Shown: positions 1-5,207 of the stretch, one piece after another
How the letters are laid out: every line of letters starts with the position of its first letter
Numbering within the stretch: the stretch's first letter is position 1
Origin: a bacterium UBP10_UBA1149
GTDB lineage: Bacteria > Desulfobacterota > Binatia > UBA1149
Reading direction: 5' to 3'
Length of the DNA: 6,067 nucleotides
NCBI GenBank assembly: GCA_002311335.1
Contig: DBZX01000087.1
Coordinates: 1,732 to 7,798, forward strand
Position numbers and translations under genes: made by a program
The notes under the pieces: model-generated
What the model saw: only the letters and a program-made list of their open reading frames with translations
Told to the model about the DNA's origin: nothing
The model's database searches: none

Positions 1-80
1 TTGGGAATGATCTGGTCGGTATCGGCGTGCTGGGCGTCCAGTGGCACCAGCAGTCCGCTGAAGGTTTCAAACTTTTCCAT
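1..80 (-). CDS. leuD: 3-isopropylmalate dehydratase small subunit, N-terminal fragment (runs off the left edge)
   Basis: Reading leftwards from the ATG at 80-78, the first 26 codons begin MEKFETFSGLLVPLDAQHAD and continue TDQIIP. This matches the conserved LeuD start (a short strand with VPLD, then DTDxIIP). LeuD is the swivel-domain subunit that pairs with LeuC in cytoplasmic isopropylmalate isomerase, converting 2-isopropylmalate to 3-isopropylmalate in leucine synthesis. The gene follows leuC on the same strand after a 26-base gap, the usual leuCD order, so the two are almost certainly co-transcribed. Only a weak ribosome site (AGG five bases before the ATG) is visible. The rest of the protein, normally about 190-215 residues, lies outside the window, so its integrity cannot be judged. 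Confidence 0.93.
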   Translation of the reverse strand, partial: MEKFETFSGLLVPLDAQHADTDQIIP

Positions 81-106
81 TGCTGCCTGTTGTCCCGCCC
101 GCGGGC

Positions 107-1513
107 CTACTTGTAATCCCAGTCACGCACGTCGGTAAAAGACCCCGTGACCGCCGCCGCGGCTGCCATCGCCGGGCTCACCAGGTGGGTGCGCCCACCC
201 TTGCCCTGGCGGCCTTCAAAGTTGCGGTTCGAGGTTGACGCGCAGCGGTCGCCCGGGCTCAGAACATCGTCGTTCATGGCCAGGCACATTGAGCAGCCCG
301 ACTCCCTCCACTCGAAACCAGCCTCGGTAAATACCTTGTCGAGTCCCTCGGCCTCGGCCTGGGCCTTGACCTGCTGCGAGCCCGGTACCACCAGCGCCTG
401 TTCTACCTGGGCTGCCACCGTGTAACCGGAGGCCACGCGCGCGGCCTCCCTCAGGTCTTCTATGCGGCCGTTGGTGCACGAGCCTATGAACACCCGGTTG
501 ACCGTGATGTCGGTTATTGCCTGTCCCTCGCGCAGGTCCATGTACTGCAGCGCACGCGACGCCGTATCGCGCTCTGCGGCGTTGGCCAGGTCGGCCAGCG
601 TAGGGGCCTGGCCCAGCACGCTGGTAACCATCCCCGGCGAGGTGCCCCAGGTGACCTGTGGCTCTACATCGGCGGCGTTAAGCTCGAGGGTTTCGTCGTA
701 GTTGCAGCCTTCGTCCGACGCCCAGGCCAGCCAGCCTTCAGCCATGCTGTCGAAGTCGCGGCCCTCCAGGTATTCGCGGCCCTCGAGGTACGCCACCGTC
801 TTGTCGTCGGGCGACACCAGGCCCGCGCGCGCGCCGGCCTCGATGGACATGTTGCATACCGTCATGCGGCCTTCCATGGAGAGTTCGCGTATGGCGCGGC
901 CGGTGTACTCGATCACGGAGCCTGTACCGCCGGCGGTGCCCAGGCGGCCGATGATGGCCAGCACGAGATCCTTGGCCGTGACGCCGGCTGCGAGTTGTCC
1001 GTCGACCTTGACCTGCAGCGTGCGGGCCGTGCGATTCAGCAGCGTTTGCGTGGCCAGCACGTGCTCGACCTCGCTCGTGCCTATGCCGAAGGCCAGGGCG
1101 CCGAAGGCCCCGTGCGTGGACGTGTGGCTGTCTCCGCAGACAACCGTCATGCCCGGCTCGGTCAAGCCGAGCTCGGGGCCGATGATGTGCACGATACCAC
1201 TGCGCGGGTCGTGCATGTCAAAACACGTGATCGCAAACTCCCTGCAGTTGGCCGCCAGCGTTTCTACCTGGCGGGCCGACAGCGGGTCGGCGATGGGCTG
1301 GTCGCGCGAGGTCGTGGGTATGTTGTGGTCCATGGTGGCAAAGGTCAGCCCCGGCCGTCGCACGGTTCTCCCGGCCAAGCGCAGCCCCTCGAATGCTTGC
1401 GGCGAGGTCACCTCGTGAACGTAGTGACGGTCGATGTAGAGCACGGGGTCCTGCCCGGGTTCCTGGTGGACGAGGTGCTCGGCACAGATTTTTTCGTAAA
1501 TGTTGAGCGACAT
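107..1513 (-). CDS. leuC: 3-isopropylmalate dehydratase large subunit
   Basis: A 468-residue aconitase-superfamily protein, full length for the proteobacterial LeuC family. With LeuD it isomerises 2-isopropylmalate to 3-isopropylmalate in the cytoplasm, using a [4Fe-4S] cluster. The N-terminus has YIDRH and HEVTSPQAFEGLR (near 26-45), then TFATMDHN (57-64), CGDSHTSTHGAFGALAFGIG (126-145) and GGTGSVIEY. The predicted cluster ligands are Cys346 in IGSCTNGR and Cys407 and Cys410 in GCSMCLAM, the same spacing as in characterised LeuC proteins. The C-terminal CASTSNRNFEGRQG and THLVSPAMAAAAAVTG blocks are intact. The conserved YEK motif begins five residues after Met1, so the ATG at 1513 is well supported although no Shine-Dalgarno sequence precedes it. 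The gene leads into leuD and diverges from the MATE gene. No frameshift or missing key residue is seen. Confidence 0.98.
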   Translation of the reverse strand: MSLNIYEKICAEHLVHQEPGQDPVLYIDRHYVHEVTSPQAFEGLRLAGRTVRRPGLTFATMDHNIPTTSRDQPIADPLSARQVETLAANCREFAITCFDMHDPRSGIVHIIGPELGLTEPGMTVVCGDSHTSTHGAFGALAFGIGTSEVEHVLATQTLLNRTARTLQVKVDGQLAAGVTAKDLVLAIIGRLGTAGGTGSVIEYTGRAIRELSMEGRMTVCNMSIEAGARAGLVSPDDKTVAYLEGREYLEGRDFDSMAEGWLAWASDEGCNYDETLELNAADVEPQVTWGTSPGMVTSVLGQAPTLADLANAAERDTASRALQYMDLREGQAITDITVNRVFIGSCTNGRIEDLREAARVASGYTVAAQVEQALVVPGSQQVKAQAEAEGLDKVFTEAGFEWRESGCSMCLAMNDDVLSPGDRCASTSNRNFEGRQGKGGRTHLVSPAMAAAAAVTGSFTDVRDWDYK

Positions 1514-1523
1514 TGCAGGGCTG

Positions 1524-1551
1524 ATTGTATGCCGCCGGCCGGCAATTTCAA
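1524..1551 (-). promoter_or_regulatory. Probable sigma-70-type promoter of leuCD, close to the start codon
   Basis: On the minus strand TTGAAA (1551-1546, five of six bases of TTGACA) is followed after 16 bases by TACAAT (1529-1524, five of six bases of TATAAT). Only ten bases separate the -10 hexamer from the leuC ATG, so transcription starting about seven bases downstream would leave a leader of roughly four bases. That agrees with the absence of a ribosome-binding site. It also leaves no room for a leucine attenuator peptide or riboswitch on a transcript from this promoter. The assignment rests on consensus match and spacing alone. Confidence 0.6.
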
Positions 1552-1618
1552 CGAGTCCGGCTGCTTGCGTGTTCGGCTCGTGCGCGCAAGCGTGGCCATT
1601 TTACAGTGGTGAAACAGC

Positions 1619-3124
1619 TTGGCAGATAACGAAGAACGAGTGGATGTGGGCGAGGGCGACGCTGCGGGCGGCCTGGAAGTGGACCAGCAATCCGGGTTCG
1701 TTGCCGACGCCGAGGCTTCGCCGTCTCTGCCCTCGGCAGCCCTGGCAGCCCTGGCGGTGGGCGTGTCGCGTGCGCGCGGTGTCTTCGGCCCGCAGACCGG
1801 AACCAGCGCTGAACTGTGGCAGCTGGCCTGGCCGGTGATGCTGTCGCAGGTCATGGTCACGGTGCTCGGCCTGGTCGACATCGCCATGGTCGGGCGGCTG
1901 GGAGCGAACGAGCTGGCTGCCGCGGGTTACGCGACCCAGCTGCTGTTCCTTGGCCAGTCGGCTCTTTTTGCCGTGGGCTTTTCCTGCGTGGCCATCGTGG
2001 CCCGCGCCATAGGGGCGGGCCGGCGCGACAGGGCTCGCCACGCCCACGCTGCGTCGCTGATAGTTGCCGTGGCCACCGCCGTGGTCATCGCCGGAGCGGT
2101 GCTGGCGAACCCGCGCTGGTTGCTGGGACTGCTCAACGCCGACGAGCAGGTAATAGACCTGGCCATTCCCTACCTGCGCATGATCATGGTCTCGACCCTC
2201 ATGCTGGCGGTCTCGCTCACCATGGAGAGCGCAATGCGCGCCGACCGCGACACCACGACGCCGTTGCTCATCGCGTTGCTGGTGACGCTGGTCAAGGTGC
2301 TGCTCAACCTCGGATTGATCTTCGGCATGTTCGGTCTGCCGCGCATGGAGCTGGAGGGAGCCGGCGTTGCTACGCTGGTGGCCCAGGCGTTGGGCGTGCT
2401 GCTGTTTATCGGCGTCGCCCGGCGCGCGAGCGGAGGGTCGCCCATGGCCCTGACGATTGCCGACTTCCGCGAATGTCGCGGCACTCTGCGCGAAGTCGCG
2501 CGCATAGCCGTACCGGGTATCGGCGAGAGAGTGCAACTGAACCTGGCCCTGCTGGTCTACTTCGCCGTACTCGGTCATTACGGCACCGTGGCCGTGGCTG
2601 CCTACACCGTGGGCGTACGCGTGCTGGCGTTCTCGTGGATACCGGGCACCGGCCTGGCCGCGGCCGTGGCCACGCTGGTGGGCCAGTCGCTCGGGGCCGG
2701 TGATGTTGAACAGGCCGAGCGGGCCGGCTGGCGGGCGGCGCGCTTGTCGCTGATGGTAGCGGTGGTGGTCGGTGCCGTGGGCGCGTTGGCCAGGCAACCG
2801 CTGGCCGAGGCCTTTACCGATGACCCTGCAACGCTCGAAGTACTGGTGCCATTCATGCTCTGCGTGGCCCTTGCCCAGCCCTTGCTGCAGCTGCACTTCA
2901 CGCTGGGCGGCGCGCACAGGGGAGCGGGCGACACGATGACGCCCATGCTCGCCGCGGCGGCGGGCAACTGGTTGCTCAGGGTGCCGCTGGCGATCCTGTT
3001 TTCGTGGGGGCTGGGGCTGGGGATCGTGTGGGTGTGGGCCGCCCTGGTGTTTGACCACGCTTTGCGTGCCGTGTGGTTGCTGCTGACCTTCAAGTCAGGC
3101 TCGTGGAAGACGGCGCGGGCTTGA
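1619..3124 (+). CDS. MATE-family efflux transporter (multidrug/Na+ or H+ antiporter)
   Basis: A protein of about 500 residues with roughly twelve hydrophobic segments between residues 68 and 490, in two halves typical of MATE (MatE) transporters of the NorM/DinF type. The family exports cationic drugs or metabolites across the inner membrane in exchange for Na+ or H+. Family hallmarks are LAWPVMLSQVMVTVLGLVDI (69-88), then AMVGRLG, the loop AIGAGRRDRAR (130-140), AVPGIGERVQ (297-306), VGQSLGAGD (354-362) and GAHRGAGDTMTPM (431-443), the expected second-half motif. The first residues are uncertain. The frame opens after a stop at 1610 and has no ATG before the first helix, so TTG 1619 or a GTG (1640, 1646, 1757 or 1763) must serve; residues 1-60 are polar and unlike the short N-tail usual in the family. 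Substrate cannot be inferred. The gene stands alone, divergent from leuC. Confidence 0.93.
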   Translation: MADNEERVDVGEGDAAGGLEVDQQSGFVADAEASPSLPSAALAALAVGVSRARGVFGPQTGTSAELWQLAWPVMLSQVMVTVLGLVDIAMVGRLGANELAAAGYATQLLFLGQSALFAVGFSCVAIVARAIGAGRRDRARHAHAASLIVAVATAVVIAGAVLANPRWLLGLLNADEQVIDLAIPYLRMIMVSTLMLAVSLTMESAMRADRDTTTPLLIALLVTLVKVLLNLGLIFGMFGLPRMELEGAGVATLVAQALGVLLFIGVARRASGGSPMALTIADFRECRGTLREVARIAVPGIGERVQLNLALLVYFAVLGHYGTVAVAAYTVGVRVLAFSWIPGTGLAAAVATLVGQSLGAGDVEQAERAGWRAARLSLMVAVVVGAVGALARQPLAEAFTDDPATLEVLVPFMLCVALAQPLLQLHFTLGGAHRGAGDTMTPMLAAAAGNWLLRVPLAILFSWGLGLGIVWVWAALVFDHALRAVWLLLTFKSGSWKTARA

Positions 3125-3161
3125 CGCTTGCCGCAATGACGCTCGCTGCCCTGGCGGCCGG
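3125..3161. other. Short gap between convergent genes, no clear terminator
   Basis: The stops of the MATE gene (3124) and the methyltransferase gene (3162) face each other across 37 bases. I see no GC-rich hairpin followed by a T-run on either strand, so termination may be factor-dependent or the two transcripts may overlap at their 3' ends. Confidence 0.6.
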
Positions 3162-3992
3162 CTACTTGCTGGCGACCACGTAGGCCACCCAGGCGGGTTC
3201 GGCGGGCGCGTTGGGACGGCGACGATATACGCCGTTGCCCTCGCCGGTGTCCGAATCCTCGTCTTCCCAGTAAACCGAGCTCGACGAAAAACCGGCCTCT
3301 GCCAGCAGTTCGCTCAGCTCGGGAAGTGTCCACAGCCGCCAGCTGTAAGAAAAAGCGTTCTGCAGTCGGCTGCCGTCGCGAAAACGAAAGTGGATGCGAA
3401 ACTCGCAGTCGTGGCTTATGGGGTCAAAGCGTTTCTGCTCCCAGATGTAGGTAAAGCCTTTTTCGCGGCGCACGTCTTCGTGGTCTTCTTCCATGACCTC
3501 GCTGCCGCCCATCATGTCGAGTACCATCACGCCTTCTTTCTTGAGATTGGCCCGCGCGCGCTTGAGGTAAGTCACCAGTTCGGGCCTGGTCTTGAAGCAC
3601 CAGAAGGAGAAGTTCTGCGCGGCCAGCACGTCGGCCCTGGGGCCGCGGCAGGACAACACGTCACCCTCGCGCAGGTCAACGCGCGCAGACTGCTCGGGCT
3701 TGAGCTTGTCGATTATGTGCTCGTGTCCCCAGGCAAGCGGCTCGGGGTCGAGGTCGACACCCAGCGCCCGGTTGTCACGGTGACGACTCACCCACTCGGC
3801 ACACACGGCGGCCGTGCCGCAGAAGTCTTCGCGCAGGTCACGCGGCGCACCGTTGCCGGGGTAGGCGTTGCGGTAGGCACGGATAAAAAAATCGACGTCG
3901 CTCTCGGGCGATTGTACCGTGTCGAGGTAGAGCTGGTAGCGGTCGGACCGCGAGGCTATTGTTGGCCGGCTGGGACGACGGGTTTTTCTCAT
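3162..3992 (-). CDS. Class I SAM-dependent methyltransferase, substrate unknown
   Basis: A 276-residue predicted cytoplasmic protein with a Rossmann-like methyltransferase fold. The motif I region is LREDFCGTAAVCAEWV (53-68), a DFCGT variant of the usual E/DxGxG SAM-binding loop. ALGVDLDPEPLAWG (76-89) ends the second strand with the acidic residue expected to bind the ribose. VDLREGDVL (105-113) and DVLAAQNFSFWCFKTRPELV (121-140) fit motifs II and III, and ARANLKKEGVMVLDMMGGSE (146-165) is the post-III region. The C-terminal half has SYSWRLWTLPELSELLAEAG (215-234), common in small-molecule methyltransferases. The frame stays open to 4178, but that extension has no recognisable domain, and the ATG at 3992 lies about 20 residues before YQLYLDTVQSP, where homologous-looking sequence begins. 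The gene is divergent from the rhodanese gene. Neither substrate nor pathway can be read from the sequence. Confidence 0.87.
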   Translation of the reverse strand: MRKTRRPSRPTIASRSDRYQLYLDTVQSPESDVDFFIRAYRNAYPGNGAPRDLREDFCGTAAVCAEWVSRHRDNRALGVDLDPEPLAWGHEHIIDKLKPEQSARVDLREGDVLSCRGPRADVLAAQNFSFWCFKTRPELVTYLKRARANLKKEGVMVLDMMGGSEVMEEDHEDVRREKGFTYIWEQKRFDPISHDCEFRIHFRFRDGSRLQNAFSYSWRLWTLPELSELLAEAGFSSSSVYWEDEDSDTGEGNGVYRRRPNAPAEPAWVAYVVASK

Positions 3993-4005
3993 GGCGGCAG
4001 AACAT

Positions 4006-4593
4006 ATGCGCGAACGATTCAGATGTACAGGTGGGCTGGGCGCGTCCTCGGGGGATATCGTGCCCCTGTTGCTGTTGATGGCGGCCGTGTCGCTGCTGCC
4101 CGTCCTGGTGTTGGCGCCGGGCCTTGCCTTGCCCGCCGCTGCCGATAAGCTGGCTACCATGAGTGCAAACAGGGTCACGTCAATCGAGGCAGCGGAAATG
4201 TTGGAGCAGGGCTACGAGTACCTCGACGTCAGGTCGCGGCCCGAGTTTGACCAGGGGCACCCCAGCGGGGCCTGGAATGTGCCCTTGCTCAACGCAGGGC
4301 CGGGAGGCCGCATGCAGGCCAACGCGGATTTCATGGCGGTGGTGAAGGCCAACTTTGCCCCCGACGCCAAACTGCTGGTCGGCTGCAAGAGTGGTGGCCG
4401 GTCGGCCAGGGCGGTGCAGATGCTGGCCGAGGTCGGCTACAGCGAGCTCGTCGACGTCAGGGGCGGTTTCAGTGGCGAGCCCGACCCGGCCGGGGGGGTG
4501 GCGGTAGCGGGTTGGAAAGACTCCGGGCTGCCGGTGTCTGAGCAGCCCGAGGCGGGTCACAGCTACGCCGAATTGCGGGAAAAAGGGGACTGA
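4006..4593 (+). CDS. Single-domain rhodanese (sulfurtransferase), probably exported or membrane-anchored
   Basis: A rhodanese-like domain spans VTSIEAAEMLEQGYEYLDVR to DSGLPVSE, with the strand YLDVRSRPEFDQGHP, the segment GAWNVPLLNAGPGG and the active-site loop GCKSGGRSAR. The loop cysteine (residue 127 counted from ATG 4006) would carry the persulfide in a CxxGxR-type six-residue loop. Overall it resembles single-domain bacterial and plant sulfurtransferases of the STR16/Ntdin type. Upstream of the domain, in frame, lies a signal-peptide-like stretch: basic MRERFR, a hydrophobic core VPLLLLMAAVSLLPVLVLAP, then LPAAA before DKLA, an A-x-A cleavage site. I chose ATG 4006 for its basic n-region. 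Alternatives are ATG 3991, GTG 4060 (preceded by GGGGGA) and ATG 4159, which would give a leaderless cytoplasmic protein of 144 residues. It lies 68 bases before the Rrf2-suf genes on the same strand, so a role in sulfur supply is possible but unproven. Confidence 0.9.
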   Translation: MRERFRCTGGLGASSGDIVPLLLLMAAVSLLPVLVLAPGLALPAAADKLATMSANRVTSIEAAEMLEQGYEYLDVRSRPEFDQGHPSGAWNVPLLNAGPGGRMQANADFMAVVKANFAPDAKLLVGCKSGGRSARAVQMLAEVGYSELVDVRGGFSGEPDPAGGVAVAGWKDSGLPVSEQPEAGHSYAELREKGD

Positions 4594-4623
4594 AACCCGC
4601 CTATAGCGCGCCGCGTCGCTTCA

Positions 4624-4641
4624 ATATTGACTTGTCAGTAT
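4624..4641. promoter_or_regulatory. 18-base palindrome, probable operator for the Rrf2 regulator
   Basis: ATATTGAC-TT-GTCAGTAT is an inverted repeat with seven of eight arm positions pairing around a two-base centre. It overlaps the first bases of the -10 element TATAGT. A further AGTCA (4647-4651) mirrors the TGACT at 4628-4632, giving extra half-sites. TGACT/AGTCA half-sites resemble those described for IscR-type Rrf2 regulators. A protein bound here would block polymerase, which suggests negative autoregulation of the Rrf2-suf operon. Binding is inferred from symmetry and position only. Confidence 0.6.
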
Positions 4642-4644
4642 AGT
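4639..4644 (+). promoter_or_regulatory. Probable -10 element of the Rrf2-suf operon
   Basis: TATAGT matches the -10 consensus in five of six bases, in an AT-rich island within an otherwise GC-rich region. No good -35 lies 16-18 bases upstream (TCGCTT at the 17-base position). Transcription would begin near 4651 and give a leader of about eleven bases before the ATG at 4662, with no visible ribosome-binding site. Confidence 0.5.
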
Positions 4645-4661
4645 TTAGTCACACTGCCCGT

Positions 4662-5207
4662 ATGCATATCTTCTCGCAGGAAGAATACGGGCTGCGTTGC
4701 CTTGCCCAGGTCGCTCGCGCCAGCGAGCTCGAGGGGCCGCTGCGCATACAGGACATAGCCGAAGCCGAGGGCCTCGGTCACGACTACGTGGCCAAGCTCA
4801 TGCGTGAGCTCAGGCGTGGCGGATTGGTGACGAGCACGCGCGGACCGTCCGGCGGTTACCGCCTGGCGCGCGACGCCCGTGACATCAGCGTCTGGCAGGC
4901 GCTGGGGGTTCTCGGGGGCGCGTTTTTTACAGACGAATTCTGCGATTCACATCGCGGCCAGTTGCGAGACTGCACGCACAGCGAGGATTGCTCCATACGC
5001 GCGCTGTGGGGGTGGCTCAGCAACCTGCTCTACACCGTCCTGCAGGACATCACGGTGGCCGACCTCGTGAACCAGGAGTGCCGCGTGGTCGAGTTGCTCG
5101 AGGAGCTCAAGCGCGAAGTGCAACTTCCGCCCAGTCCCTTCGTGGCATTGCCGGCTGGCGCCGGCCCGGAAGCCGAGGGCAACCCTTCGGGGGAGAGCAA
5201 GGTATGA
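4662..5207 (+). CDS. Rrf2-family iron-sulfur-sensing regulator of the suf operon (IscR/SufR-like)
   Basis: A 181-residue transcription factor beginning MHIFSQEEYGLRCLAQVA, the typical Rrf2 first helix. The winged helix-turn-helix covers about 27-70 (RIQDIAEAEGLGHDYVAKLM as the recognition helix region, RGPSGGYRLA as the wing). Three cysteines follow in a loop: Cys94, Cys104 and Cys110, spaced C-x9-C-x5-C, then SIRALW as in IscR-type proteins and the dimerisation helix to about 150. They are the likely ligands of an Fe-S cluster, but the first gap is longer than the C-x5-C-x5-C of E. coli IscR. The tail after 155 is proline- and glycine-rich and probably disordered. The stop overlaps the sufB start (ATGA), so the two are in one operon and probably translationally coupled. 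The palindrome upstream suggests autoregulation responding to cluster status. I give no gene symbol because iscR, sufR and other Rrf2 names are not separable here. Confidence 0.93.
   Translation: MHIFSQEEYGLRCLAQVARASELEGPLRIQDIAEAEGLGHDYVAKLMRELRRGGLVTSTRGPSGGYRLARDARDISVWQALGVLGGAFFTDEFCDSHRGQLRDCTHSEDCSIRALWGWLSNLLYTVLQDITVADLVNQECRVVELLEELKREVQLPPSPFVALPAGAGPEAEGNPSGESKV
5189..5195 (+). promoter_or_regulatory. Shine-Dalgarno sequence of sufB
   Basis: GGGGGAG ends eight bases before the sufB ATG at 5204, inside the last codons of the Rrf2 gene. It is the clearest ribosome-binding site in the window and fixes the sufB start at the ATGA overlap. It contrasts with the first genes of transcripts here, which lack one. 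Confidence 0.7.

Noticed and set aside
702..1418. 238-codon open frame on the plus strand, antisense to leuC
   Set aside because: It is the mirror of a highly conserved leuC frame in GC-rich DNA; the translation is rich in Ser, Arg, Pro and Met with no domain.
1733..1755. Short direct repeat of CAGCCCTGG in the 5' part of the MATE gene
   Set aside because: Only two copies, encoding Ala-Leu-Ala repeats in a GC-rich reading frame; no sign of a functional repeat array.
1601..3058. 485-codon open frame on the minus strand, antisense to the MATE gene
   Set aside because: Its translation is low-complexity Gln, His, Arg and Gly, typical of a shadow frame; the plus strand encodes an intact transporter.
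3993..4178. 62-residue N-terminal extension of the methyltransferase (start at 4178)
   Set aside because: It would overlap the rhodanese gene and its own domain, has no recognisable sequence, and an ATG at 3992 sits at the expected distance from the conserved region.
4594..4623. Possible terminator after the rhodanese gene (AGCG...CGCT around 4605-4620)
   Set aside because: The stem is only four pairs and there is no T-run after it.
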